64,000 nt of DNA from positions 1 to 64,000 of the forward strand of contig NZ_ML136878.1 of assembly GCF_004009905.1 (NCBI RefSeq), given 5' to 3'. Origin of the DNA: Lactobacillus xujianguonis (GTDB lineage: Bacteria > Bacillota > Bacilli > Lactobacillales > Lactobacillaceae). Position 1 is the first letter of the stretch; every line of letters begins with the position of its first letter. The position numbers were made by a program, and so were the translations under genes. The notes beneath the pieces are model-generated. The model was not told the DNA's origin and did no database searches. It saw only the letters and a list, made by a program, of their open reading frames with translations. Positions 25,967-34,366 of this stretch are shown piece by piece.

Positions 25967-27157
25967 TTATTTAACAATATGAACTGCATCGTGAATGAAG
26001 TGCTTCCACAAAGCAAATAAACAGATAATGGCAGTCAGTACTAATAAGGCAATTCCTAATTCATAGCTACCGGTCCACTCTTTGATCCAACCAATCACTA
26101 ATGGTGGGAAGAAACCACCTAGACCACCCATGGCTCCAACAAAGCCCGTAACTGCACCAGTATTACCGCTTGAAACAAACGGAACCATCTTAAAGATAAC
26201 TCCGTTACCGATCCCAGCTGCAAGACCAACTAAGACAATTCCAGCAATAAACAATGCTTCATTCTTAAAGCTGAGCATAATGACAATTGCAAAGACAATA
26301 ATTGCGCTAAAAGTCCATAAAAGTAAAGTCATTGGTCGCTTCTTATCAGCCCAATAACCACCAATAGGCCGAATTAAAGTACATAGCCCCGCAAATAAAG
26401 CTGAATATAAACCAGCAGTCACTTGACTATAACCAAAAAGTCCGGTTAAAAACATTGGCGTTAAGTTGGTGAAAGCAACAAATAAACCAAAAGTTAAAAA
26501 GTAGAATAATGACAAATACCAAGTTGAACTTTCTTTAGTAACCGAAAGTGCGCCTTTAAGGGTTTTAGTTTTATCTACAGGCATTTCCTTACAGAAAATA
26601 GCAAATAAAATCCCTAAAACAACAGTTAATCCAATTAAGAAATAATAAACAGCGTCAAAGCCATATGATTTTGAAATATATGGCAAAGTCATGGCAGCTA
26701 CTGCATTACCCATGTTACCCATGGAAACAATTCCTAAAGCTAACCCTTGCTGTTTCTTGGGGAACCAAACAGAAGCATAAGAAACCCCTACCGCAAATGA
26801 GGTTCCGGCCATCCCGACTAATAAAGCCGCAAATAAGAGCATCCCAAAAGAATGAACATGTGGAATCATAAATAATGGAATTAAAATAAAGGCCATTAAA
26901 ATTAAGTAAACCTTCTTACCACCATACTTATCAGATAGAATTCCCACTGGAATCCGCATGATTGATCCCAATAAAACAGGTGTTGCTAATAATAGAGTTC
27001 GATTAGCAACACTTAAATGAAACATTTGTCCCACTTGTGTCGCCAACGGTGCAAAGTTAGACCATGACATAAAGCACGCTATCATTGCCACCGTTGATAA
27101 AGTTAAGGCCAAATAGGCATCTTTACGACTACCATATCCTTGTGTTTGTTCAGTCAT
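25967..27157 (-). CDS. narK: Nitrate/nitrite transporter (MFS)
   Basis: 396 residues, 12 membrane segments, major facilitator fold. Imports nitrate and/or exports nitrite. The nitrate-porter signatures are present: GMAGTSFAVGVSYASVWFP in TM5 and GLAAGIGNGVIFKMVPF in TM10-11. Start ATG 27157 after AGGAGGGG. It lies 42 nt after moaD and is probably co-transcribed with moaE-moaD from the divergent promoter at 27872-27994. Confidence 0.92.
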   Translation of the reverse strand: MTEQTQGYGSRKDAYLALTLSTVAMIACFMSWSNFAPLATQVGQMFHLSVANRTLLLATPVLLGSIMRIPVGILSDKYGGKKVYLILMAFILIPLFMIPHVHSFGMLLFAALLVGMAGTSFAVGVSYASVWFPKKQQGLALGIVSMGNMGNAVAAMTLPYISKSYGFDAVYYFLIGLTVVLGILFAIFCKEMPVDKTKTLKGALSVTKESSTWYLSLFYFLTFGLFVAFTNLTPMFLTGLFGYSQVTAGLYSALFAGLCTLIRPIGGYWADKKRPMTLLLWTFSAIIVFAIVIMLSFKNEALFIAGIVLVGLAAGIGNGVIFKMVPFVSSGNTGAVTGFVGAMGGLGGFFPPLVIGWIKEWTGSYELGIALLVLTAIICLFALWKHFIHDAVHIVK

Positions 27158-27199
27158 AATTTTCCCCTCCTAATATTTTTAATAAACCCTTTTTTTCTT

Positions 27200-27445
27200 T
27201 TATCCACCACTAACAGGCGGAATTAAAGCCAATTCACTATTTTCACTAATTGAAAACTCTGGCTTAGTAATAAACTCTTGATTCAGTGCAATGCGACTTA
27301 ATTCCACGTTTTGCTTAACTTGTGGATCAAGAGCAATAATCTTTTGCTTAACTTCCTGTTCATTGGTTTGTTCAGGTAAATCAACCTCAACCTCTGAACC
27401 TAAATGTTCACCTAAAAAGGCAAAAAGTTTAACTTTAATTTTCAT
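27200..27445 (-). CDS. moaD: Molybdopterin synthase sulfur carrier subunit
   Basis: 81-residue ubiquitin-like protein ending in PPVSGG, the C-terminal Gly-Gly that MoeB adenylates and that carries the sulfur for molybdopterin. The longest frame begins with GTG 27448, but the ATG 27445 directly after is the better start, with GGGG in the end of moaE as ribosome binding site. Downstream of moaE, upstream of narK. Confidence 0.92.
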   Translation of the reverse strand: MKIKVKLFAFLGEHLGSEVEVDLPEQTNEQEVKQKIIALDPQVKQNVELSRIALNQEFITKPEFSISENSELALIPPVSGG

Positions 27446-27448
27446 CAC

Positions 27449-27871
27449 TTATTTACCCCATCTTACTTTGTCGGTGTCATACTCTTTTTTCCAAATTGTG
27501 ACTTCTTTTTTCAAAGTATCAATGACATAGCGGCATCCTTTAAAAGCTTCTGCTCTACGCGGCGTCGCCACTCCGACAAAAACTGCTGTCTCTGAGACAT
27601 CTAAAACCCCTAGCCGATGAGCAACAACGACTCTGCCACCAGCCTGTTCAATCGGCTCAGCCAATTTATTCAATTCTTTTTCTGCCATTTCTTGATAGGC
27701 AGTATATTCGATCTTTTTAGTTTCAATCTCACCAGTCCACTGCCGAACAGTACCCGCAAACATGCAGATGCCGCCGTATTCTGGTGCTAATAATTTTTGA
27801 TATAAAAAATTTATATCAAGTGGATCTTCTGAAATTTTTAAATAATACAACGAAACACCAATCCTATTCAT
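27449..27871 (-). CDS. moaE: Molybdopterin synthase catalytic subunit
   Basis: 140 residues. With MoaD it converts cyclic pyranopterin monophosphate to molybdopterin. Conserved features: MFAGTVRQWTGEIETKKIEYTAY reduced to its core GTVR, then EYTAYQEMAEKEL and VAHRLGVLDVSETAVFVGVATPRRAEAF; catalytic lysines are near the end (DTLKKEVTIWKKE). First gene of moaE-moaD-narK. The palindrome at 27920-27933 lies 49 nt upstream. Confidence 0.93.
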   Translation of the reverse strand: MNRIGVSLYYLKISEDPLDINFLYQKLLAPEYGGICMFAGTVRQWTGEIETKKIEYTAYQEMAEKELNKLAEPIEQAGGRVVVAHRLGVLDVSETAVFVGVATPRRAEAFKGCRYVIDTLKKEVTIWKKEYDTDKVRWGK

Positions 27872-27919
27872 ATACTCTTTATCACTTAAATTATGACAAA
27901 GAAAAAGTTGAAAATGAAT

Positions 27920-27933
27920 TAGTTAAATCCCTA
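27920..27933 (-). promoter_or_regulatory. Candidate nar-island operator (site C)
   Basis: On the minus strand TAGGGATTTAACTA, 13 of 14 identical to the site at 29754. It sits in the 123-nt region between divergent moaE (49 nt away) and the FecCD-type permease (62 nt away), so it could control both. Confidence 0.6.
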
Positions 27934-27994
27934 ATAATAGCAATGTTTTTTCAATGTTATACTTAATAGTAACCTTTTAGAAAAGACTGATTTT

Positions 27995-29005
27995 TTGAAT
28001 TTACGTAGAAAGAAAATACTAGTTTTAACCATTAGCTTGGTAATGATTATTCCGGTTGCCTTACTAGCTCTGACAATTGGACGCTATCAGCTATCAATGA
28101 CGGATGTCTATCAAGCTATCGTTAATCCGCAAACTAATCCTCTAATCACCAACTTAATTTGCAATGTCCGTTTACCCAGAATTCTTGGTGCCATAGTAAT
28201 CGGAGCGGCGTTAAGTATGGCTGGTTTGGTTTTCCAAGATATTTTTGCTAATAATTTAGTGTCACCGGATTTATTAGGTGTTGCTAACGGTGCCGGTGTG
28301 GGTGCTGGATTAGCCATTATTTTAGGTCTTTCATTATGGACTATGCAGTTATGGGCTTTTATCGGAGGAATAATTGCAGTCTGTTTGACACTTTCGATTC
28401 CTTATTTATTAAAAAATAATACCCGCTTAATTCTCTTACTAACAGGCATTGTTGTTTCTGGTTTCATGCAGGCAATTTTTGGCTTAATTAAGTACTTAGC
28501 TGATCCTGATTCACAATTGCAAAGTATTGTTTATTGGCAATTGGGTAGCTTAACCAAGATTGATTTAAAAAATATCACTCTTGTTCTGCCAGTTTTTCTA
28601 CTCACTTTTCTCATTCTTTTAATTCTGCGCTGGCATCTCACTATTTTATCTTTAGGTGACCAAAGTGCGGAAACTAGTGGAATTAATGTTAAAACTGAAC
28701 GTCTGCTATTTATTATTTGTGCCACAATGTTAACTGCTAGTTCTGTATGTTTAGCAGGGACGATCGGCTGGATCGGACTAATCATTCCTCATCTAGCTCG
28801 GCGTTTAATTGGCAGTAATTCACGCTATTCTTTACCAATGGCTGGAATTATTGGCGCTTATTTTCTTTTGATTATTGATACCTTAGCCAGAACTATTTCT
28901 AATGCCGAAATTCCTTTGTCAATTTTGACTGGCTTTATTGGCACTCCGATTTTTATTTATATCTTAGTAAAAAAAGAAGGCAAAAATGGCACTCTTAACA
29001 ACTAA
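27995..29005 (+). CDS. FecCD-type ABC-transporter permease
   Basis: 336 residues, about ten membrane segments, family of BtuC/FhuB/MolB permeases. Features: VRLPRILGAIVIGAALSMAG near the start and GTIGWIGLIIPHLARRLIGSNSR in the ATPase-contact loop. The start is TTG 27995 with only a weak ribosome binding site. Overlaps the ATPase gene by 20 nt. Its binding protein is most likely the lipoprotein at 8534-9583. Substrate is iron-chelate, heme, cobalamin or, as in Haemophilus MolBCA, molybdate; its position beside Moco genes favours molybdate by inference. Confidence 0.85.
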   Translation: MNLRRKKILVLTISLVMIIPVALLALTIGRYQLSMTDVYQAIVNPQTNPLITNLICNVRLPRILGAIVIGAALSMAGLVFQDIFANNLVSPDLLGVANGAGVGAGLAIILGLSLWTMQLWAFIGGIIAVCLTLSIPYLLKNNTRLILLLTGIVVSGFMQAIFGLIKYLADPDSQLQSIVYWQLGSLTKIDLKNITLVLPVFLLTFLILLILRWHLTILSLGDQSAETSGINVKTERLLFIICATMLTASSVCLAGTIGWIGLIIPHLARRLIGSNSRYSLPMAGIIGAYFLLIIDTLARTISNAEIPLSILTGFIGTPIFIYILVKKEGKNGTLNN

Positions 29006-29756
29006 CAATCTCAGCTTTACTTACCAAAAACAAATCGTCCTCAAAAATATTAATCTTTCAATTAATGCCGGTTCAATTTTAACTATTCTCGGACCCAATG
29101 GCGTGGGAAAATCTACTTTACTCTCTTGTTTAGTAGCTCAACTTCCCCTTGCTAAACAGACAATCTACTTAGATGGACAAGACTTAACTAGTTTGAAACA
29201 TTCAGCAATTACTAAAAAGATTGCCTTTATGCCACAAAAATATCAAATCACTAATTCTTTAACCGTCATGGATTTCATTACAACTGCTCGCGTTGCTTAC
29301 TTGAAGTTTTACCAAATTCCCACCAAAAAAGATGAAGCTTTGGCTGCACAAGTACTCAAAAAATTAAATATCTATTCTTTACGCAATTGCTTTGTCAATA
29401 CCTTAAGCGGCGGACAAATGCAATTGGTGGCGCTAGCTAAAGCTTTAGTTCAAGAACCAAAACTATTGATTTTAGATGAACCGTTAGCTGCCCTTGATTT
29501 TGGTTATCAACAATTGATTTTGAAAAAGTTAAAGGACTTAGCTAGCCAAGGGATGGCAATTATGATTACTACCCATACTCCTAATCATGCCCTCTTTCTT
29601 AATGATCAAGTTGGCTTACTCTATCCTGACCATCAATTTCTAATTGGTAACTGTGCAGAAATCATGACCACTGCCAATTTAGAGCAACTCTATCACTGCC
29701 AGCTTAAAGTCTTTACTACTCCTGAGCTAGACTATCCACTTTGTGAATTTTTATAG
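28986..29756 (+). CDS. ABC-transporter ATPase of the FecCD-type importer
   Basis: 256 residues with Walker A GPNGVGKSTLL, Q-loop MPQKYQ, signature LSGGQMQ, Walker B LLILDEP and switch His in TTHTPNH. FecE/BtuD-like. Overlaps the permease by 20 nt, so the two form one transporter. The stop codon TAG at 29754-29756 is the first three bases of palindrome site B, the promoter of the next transcript. Confidence 0.9.
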   Translation: MALLTTNNLSFTYQKQIVLKNINLSINAGSILTILGPNGVGKSTLLSCLVAQLPLAKQTIYLDGQDLTSLKHSAITKKIAFMPQKYQITNSLTVMDFITTARVAYLKFYQIPTKKDEALAAQVLKKLNIYSLRNCFVNTLSGGQMQLVALAKALVQEPKLLILDEPLAALDFGYQQLILKKLKDLASQGMAIMITTHTPNHALFLNDQVGLLYPDHQFLIGNCAEIMTTANLEQLYHCQLKVFTTPELDYPLCEFL

Positions 29757-29767
29757 GGATTTACCTA
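29754..29767 (+). promoter_or_regulatory. Candidate nar-island operator (site B)
   Basis: TAGGGATTTACCTA, 13 of 14 identical to the site in the narG/moeB region. It begins at the ATPase stop codon and lies 68 nt upstream of the DUF59 gene. TAGACT (29791-29796) could be the -10, which would centre the site near -42, an activator position. Confidence 0.6.
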
Positions 29768-29834
29768 ATACTATTTCCTAAGATTCCATCTAGACTTAAA
29801 GTGGATATTGATCATCTTAGGAAGGACGAAAAAA

Positions 29835-30152
29835 ATGGACAACAAAAAAATCGCCAATGACGTCATTGCAGCTTTGGAGGATGTAATCGATCCAGAACTA
29901 GGAATTGATATTGTCAATTTAGGTTTAATTTATGATGTCGATGTTGACGACCAAGGTAAATGCAAAATTAATATGACTTTAACTACCCCTGGTTGTCCTC
30001 TTTCTGACGTTTTAAATCATGATATTGATCAAAAAGCCCGCAGCGTCGACGGTATCAACGATGTCGAGATTAATTTAGTCTGGTATCCAATTTGGTCAAT
30101 GGATAAAATGTCACGCTATGCCAAAATTGCCTTAGGCATTGGAGGCATGTAA
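29835..30152 (+). CDS. DUF59 / MIP18-family Fe-S assembly protein
   Basis: 105 residues. DPELGIDIVNLGLIY and LTTPGCPLSDVL, with the conserved Cys, identify the MIP18 (SufT/PaaD-like) family, used in maturing Fe-S proteins. NarGH needs five clusters, which gives a plausible client. The longest frame begins at 29808, but AAGGACG precedes ATG 29835. The paralogue at 7891-8463 lacks the Cys. Probably co-transcribed with the DMT permease. Confidence 0.85.
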   Translation: MDNKKIANDVIAALEDVIDPELGIDIVNLGLIYDVDVDDQGKCKINMTLTTPGCPLSDVLNHDIDQKARSVDGINDVEINLVWYPIWSMDKMSRYAKIALGIGGM

Positions 30153-30170
30153 CAGAAGGAGTTATACATC

Positions 30171-31058
30171 ATTAATACATCTACTACAAAAAAACGTTAT
30201 TTGGGAGTAGAACTAAATTTAATTTCAATCTTATTTTCTGGTGTAGCGAAAGTTTTAAATAAGTTTTCGTTAGTCAGTTTAAATCCAATTTTAGGTGGCG
30301 TCTTAACATCAGCTTTTGCCAGTTTGTTCACCTTAATTGTGGTTTTAGTTAAATTTAAAAAAGTTGAAATTGTCAAAAATAAGTGGGTTATCTTATTAGG
30401 ATTAACCAATGCTGTGGGAGTTTTACTTCAATACATTGCGTTATCAATACTTAGTCCTGTAACAGTCACCTTAATTGCACGGATTTATCTAGTTTATGTT
30501 TTCCTCTTAGGATTCTTATTCTTAGGTGAAAAGATTTCTGGTTGGGATTACGTTGCAATTATTGCCTGTATTGCGGGATCAATGTTAGTTTCTTCAGGAC
30601 GAGCCGAGTTTGACTCAGCAATCGCAATCGTTTGTGCTTTTATTTACCCATTCATGTATGCCGCAAACAATGTGATTGCCAAATACTTGGTTAAAGATAA
30701 TAATCCATCCGATGTCCTTCTCTTCAACCACGTTGTTTCTGCTGTGCTTTTGTTAGTTTCAGGTTTCTTTATCTCCGGAACCTACAGTAAGATTCCATTC
30801 GAAGGTGTTGCCTTTAACTTTGGTGGGGCCTTCTTTAATGGCTTCTTATCACTCTTACTTTTCTACATTAGTTTAAAATATATTACTGCTGGTAAAGCTA
30901 ATATCGTACGTGCGTTAGGACCATTAGTCGTTATTGTTTATTCTTACTTCTTCTTCCCAATTTCAATCACACCTAAGATTATTTGGGGAGCAGTTTTATT
31001 AATTATTGCAACCGCAATTGTTACTTTTAAGCAAAACAAACAAGAAGCAAGTAAATAA
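30171..31058 (+). CDS. EamA/DMT-family permease, apparent ATT start
   Basis: About 295 residues, ten membrane segments in two EamA halves (GFLFLGEKISGWDYVAIIACIAGSML in the first, YITAGKANIVRALGPLVVIV in the second). DMT permease of unknown substrate. The first standard start is TTG 30201 with no ribosome binding site, but AGAAGGAG (30154-30161) lies 9 nt before ATT 30171 (or ATC 30168), in frame, adding INTSTTKKRY before LGVEL. No ATG, GTG or TTG occurs between the previous stop and 30201. It follows the DUF59 gene by 18 nt and ends the island. Confidence 0.78.
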   Translation: MNTSTTKKRYLGVELNLISILFSGVAKVLNKFSLVSLNPILGGVLTSAFASLFTLIVVLVKFKKVEIVKNKWVILLGLTNAVGVLLQYIALSILSPVTVTLIARIYLVYVFLLGFLFLGEKISGWDYVAIIACIAGSMLVSSGRAEFDSAIAIVCAFIYPFMYAANNVIAKYLVKDNNPSDVLLFNHVVSAVLLLVSGFFISGTYSKIPFEGVAFNFGGAFFNGFLSLLLFYISLKYITAGKANIVRALGPLVVIVYSYFFFPISITPKIIWGAVLLIIATAIVTFKQNKQEASK

Positions 31059-31077
31059 ATTCAATCATAAGAAAAGA

Positions 31078-31129
31078 GCTTGGAAATTTCCAAGCCCACT
31101 TAAAAAGGGATGCAAATGCATCCCTTTTT
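31078..31129 (+). terminator. Two successive hairpins ending the nar island
   Basis: GCTTGGAAATTTCCAAGC (31078-31095) without a T run, then AAAAAGGGATGCA - A - TGCATCCCTTTTT (31102-31129), a strong bidirectional terminator shared with the converging lacM. Confidence 0.88.
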
Positions 31130-31140
31130 GTATTACCCTC

Positions 31141-32094
31141 TTACTTAATAAGAAACGAAAATTCTAAATCTTGATCACTAGCAATATGATATTGGTCTTC
31201 AACATCACTACCCCAGCTATCAATTCCGCCAACACCACGCACAGCGCCAGCAACTACCAAAACTGTCCGCCGAGCTGGTGGCAATTCTTCAATATGAGTC
31301 GCATTCTCTAACTCCTCCGCCGTATATGGCAAACAACTAAAGTTAAATGGCTTCTGATCTTGTTCAACGGTTAATGAAAATGGGGTCCGGTCATGATCGG
31401 CATTGTTTTGCGTATCATCCCGCGTAATTGTTAATTTCTCTGTCGCCATATGCATGCCGTTTTCTTGAGGTACCAAATACCTGGTTACTGGCAAACCTAC
31501 TACATGAAATTCACCTTTTTCAGCCCCTGCCATTCGATCAGGATAAGTTTCACCTGATAGGCCTTGGTAATCAAAACCAGTAGCCAAGGTTGGCATAATC
31601 ATTCTAATTCCGAAGACAGGTAATTCTGGTAAATCAGCATGACCTACATAATGTCCAATCACCTTAATGGTACCTGAAGTTGCCACTTCATAAACGATCT
31701 TCGCTTCAGTTTTCGGAGTGGCTAATACTTGATAAGTAAAAGCCAGCTTAACTTTTTCAGCTGTTTCTTCATTACTAAACTTGTCACTAGCTGGCCCACT
31801 CGGTAATTCTGTAAAGTGATGATCATCGACCGTGACTTGAATCTCTTTACACTTGGTGAACATGTCAGCACCCAGCCAAGTTGCAGCCTTCAAGTTAAAC
31901 CCATTTCCACGGTCATTATCAGTAGTGGCCCGCCAAAAAGTTGGCGTTGGCATCCGGTAAAGCCATTCTTTGCCCTTTTTCTTCAAAGAAATCAAGCCAC
32001 CAAACTTATAACTAAAAATATAGCTAAAATCACTGCCATGTACACCTAATGATTCTGTTCCGTAAACTACTTGCATCTTATTTGTGTAAGCCAT
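31141..32094 (-). CDS. lacM: Beta-galactosidase small subunit
   Basis: 317 residues, equal to the C-terminal domain 5 of LacZ (GH42N-free, GH2 C-terminal part), as in heterodimeric LacLM of lactobacilli. Features: [21 protein letters not shown] near the start (LacZ-type active-site loop) and [10 protein letters not shown]. It forms the active enzyme with LacL, cleaving lactose in the cytoplasm. Start ATG 32094 overlaps the lacL end by 17 nt, with GGAAGTGAGG as ribosome binding site. Confidence 0.93.
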   Translation of the reverse strand: MAYTNKMQVVYGTESLGVHGSDFSYIFSYKFGGLISLKKKGKEWLYRMPTPTFWRATTDNDRGNGFNLKAATWLGADMFTKCKEIQVTVDDHHFTELPSGPASDKFSNEETAEKVKLAFTYQVLATPKTEAKIVYEVATSGTIKVIGHYVGHADLPELPVFGIRMIMPTLATGFDYQGLSGETYPDRMAGAEKGEFHVVGLPVTRYLVPQENGMHMATEKLTITRDDTQNNADHDRTPFSLTVEQDQKPFNFSCLPYTAEELENATHIEELPPARRTVLVVAGAVRGVGGIDSWGSDVEDQYHIASDQDLEFSFLIK

Positions 32095-33949
32095 AGTAGT
32101 ACCTCACTTCCTGCATTGCTGGCTTTGGCTTACGATCTGCAAATAATAAACCATCACCGGAAAATTCATTGTCAGCTAACCGATCATCAAAGTCGCCACC
32201 ATAGCGCATGACTTCTTGACCAGTAATTTTATCCTTAACTAAAATGGCCTGATCAATGTAATCCCAAATAAAGCCACCTAAGTATTGTGGGTACTTATCA
32301 ATGAGCTCAATGTATGAACCCATGCCACCGTCGGAATTACCCATATCGTGCATATACTCACATTCGACAAATGGCTTAGCTGGATCATGCTTAAGATATT
32401 CTTCAACATCTTTTGGTGGCATGTACATCCGACTTTCAAGATCTGAAATGCGATCGCGTAATTCTAGCACATGGCAAACACCTTCATAGTGCGTCAAACG
32501 GGTATCATCATGTTTCTTATAAAACTCATTCATTTGAGCAATATCTTCACCAGCATAGGATTCATTTCCAAGTGACCAGAATAAAATCGCCGTGTGATTT
32601 TTGAAAGTTTCGTAATTTGTGCGAGCTCGATCAATGACCGCTGCGAGCCATTCTTGATGCGAACCAGGCACGTTGTAATCGGCATTAGCCCAAGTACCAT
32701 GCGTTTCCAAGTTGTTTTCAGCCATCATATAGATACCAGCTTGGTCACACATTCCGTACCAAGGAATTTGATCTGAATAGTGACAAGTCCGCACCGCATT
32801 AATATGATTTGCTTGGAAAATTTGAATATCCTGCTTCATATCATCCATGGTGATAGCTCGACCACGCTTGGCATCCCATTCGTGGCGGTTTACACCGTTA
32901 ATGATCAAGCGCTGACCATTCAAACGGACTACCTTGTTTTCATCAATTTCAATTCTTCTAAAGCCAAATTGATAAGGAATTAATTCGATTAACTGACCGC
33001 TTTCGTCATGGATTTCAATTAATAATTGATATAGATAAGGATCATGATTATCCCACAGATGAATTTGCTTAAACTCTTCATCCTTAAGTTCTAACTTTTT
33101 AGCTAGAGGATACTCACAATCAAGCAGACTCTTGCCTTCTTCATCTTGAACTTTGACACGAACTTTACCTGCCAACTTACCAGTCAATTTCAGCGTAGCA
33201 TTAAAAATGCCGGACTTAAAATCATCGTTGACCAGTGGCTTCAGCGCCAAGTCTTCCAAATGTGTTTCTGGTAATGCTAGCAGGCTAACATTACGGAAAA
33301 TTCCAGAGAAGCGGAACATATCTTGATCTTCTAACCAAGAAGCAGTGCTGTGTTTGAATACTTCGACGGCTAACAGATTATCTTTGTCCTTAATAAAAGG
33401 CGTCAGATCAAATTCTGATGGTGTAAAACTATCTTCGGCATAGCCAACAAAGTGGCCGTTCAGCCACACGTACATGGCCCGCTCTACTCCCTCAAAATAA
33501 AGATGAATTGGTAAGCCGTGCATTTTTTCATCTAAATCAAAATGCTTAAGGTAGCAACCAACCGTATTATCTTTTCCCTGACTAAAAGAACCTTCTTGCT
33601 TGTCATCTGGACGAAGGGCATAAGCAGGACGGCGATAGATCTTTCCTTCCCAAGGATAGCGATCGTTGATGTAATTGTTTTGGGCAAAACCTGTCATCTC
33701 GATTTCACTTGGCACTTCAATTTGAGTGAAATCATTGGTATCAAAGTTCGTGTGATAAAAGCCGGTTGGCCTTTCCATGGGATTTTTGGTAAATTTAAAT
33801 TTCCACTGACCATTCAAGCTTTGTTTCAAACTACTACGTTTATCTTGCCATTCACGATAATTGCGATAAAAGCAATGATCACTATGAGCCGGCAATTGAT
33901 TAACCCGAAAAGTTTCTGGGTCATCCAGCCATTTAATATCTGCTTGCAT
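32078..33949 (-). CDS. lacL: Beta-galactosidase large subunit (GH2)
   Basis: 623 residues. GH2 domains in order: sugar-binding (about 40-210), immunoglobulin-like (215-325) and TIM barrel (330-end). The acid/base Glu is in [14 protein letters not shown] and the nucleophile Glu in [17 protein letters not shown]. Works with LacM. The longest frame starts at 33973, but GAAAGGAAATGT places translation at ATG 33949. A cre box and the -10 TATAAT overlap 32-46 nt upstream, so glucose repression by CcpA is likely. Confidence 0.94.
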   Translation of the reverse strand: MQADIKWLDDPETFRVNQLPAHSDHCFYRNYREWQDKRSSLKQSLNGQWKFKFTKNPMERPTGFYHTNFDTNDFTQIEVPSEIEMTGFAQNNYINDRYPWEGKIYRRPAYALRPDDKQEGSFSQGKDNTVGCYLKHFDLDEKMHGLPIHLYFEGVERAMYVWLNGHFVGYAEDSFTPSEFDLTPFIKDKDNLLAVEVFKHSTASWLEDQDMFRFSGIFRNVSLLALPETHLEDLALKPLVNDDFKSGIFNATLKLTGKLAGKVRVKVQDEEGKSLLDCEYPLAKKLELKDEEFKQIHLWDNHDPYLYQLLIEIHDESGQLIELIPYQFGFRRIEIDENKVVRLNGQRLIINGVNRHEWDAKRGRAITMDDMKQDIQIFQANHINAVRTCHYSDQIPWYGMCDQAGIYMMAENNLETHGTWANADYNVPGSHQEWLAAVIDRARTNYETFKNHTAILFWSLGNESYAGEDIAQMNEFYKKHDDTRLTHYEGVCHVLELRDRISDLESRMYMPPKDVEEYLKHDPAKPFVECEYMHDMGNSDGGMGSYIELIDKYPQYLGGFIWDYIDQAILVKDKITGQEVMRYGGDFDDRLADNEFSGDGLLFADRKPKPAMQEVRYYYGLHK

Positions 33950-33979
33950 ACATTTCCTTTCTATTTCCCTCATGCCGCT

Positions 33980-33995
33980 ATTATAGCGCTTACAT
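33980..33995 (-). promoter_or_regulatory. lacLM promoter with overlapping cre box
   Basis: On the minus strand TGTAAGCGCTATAA matches the CcpA consensus TGNNANCGNTNNCA at 13 of 14 informative-plus-N positions, and its end forms the -10 TATAAT (33985-33980). Bound CcpA would block RNA polymerase directly. Confidence 0.65.
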
Positions 33996-34062
33996 ATGAT
34001 GGTAAAAAGGATTTTTTAGTAAAGATTAGTAAATCTTTCGTTTATTACTATCAATTTAAAGC

Positions 34063-34123
34063 TATACAAGTGCTTTATATTCATTCTGTTTGTGCTGAAT
34101 TTTATTATTTGGGCACTTGTATA
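34063..34123. repeat. Inverted repeat between lacL and the adhesin pseudogene
   Basis: TATACAAGTGC (34063-34073) and GCACTTGTATA (34113-34123) are perfect 11-bp inverted arms with a 39-nt gap in the 393-nt non-coding stretch 33974-34366. The right arm runs into TATAAT (34122-34127), a possible -10 for rightward transcription. The rest of the stretch is AT-rich with no gene; two partial copies of AGGCTTGT (34207 and 34248) are present. Confidence 0.5.
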
Positions 34124-34366
34124 TAATTAAAAGCTAATATCGATAAGTGTTATTCTATTATTCAATAATATTAATTATATCCACGTATGTTATTCCAAAC
34201 ATTACAGGCTTGTTTTTCATTTTTCAGCTTGATGTATAGATATTTATAGGCTTGTATAAACAAAAATAACAGAATTTAAAATTACTTTAACTCAATTGCA
34301 GATACTATGATATATGAGAACTGTTATTAAATTAAGTGATGAGTAATTGAAATTAAGGCGAGAGAT

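Noticed and set aside
33542-34126. 194-residue rightward open frame overlapping the lacL start
   Set aside because: Antisense to lacL for most of its length, no ribosome binding site, and its composition is that of a reverse-frame shadow.
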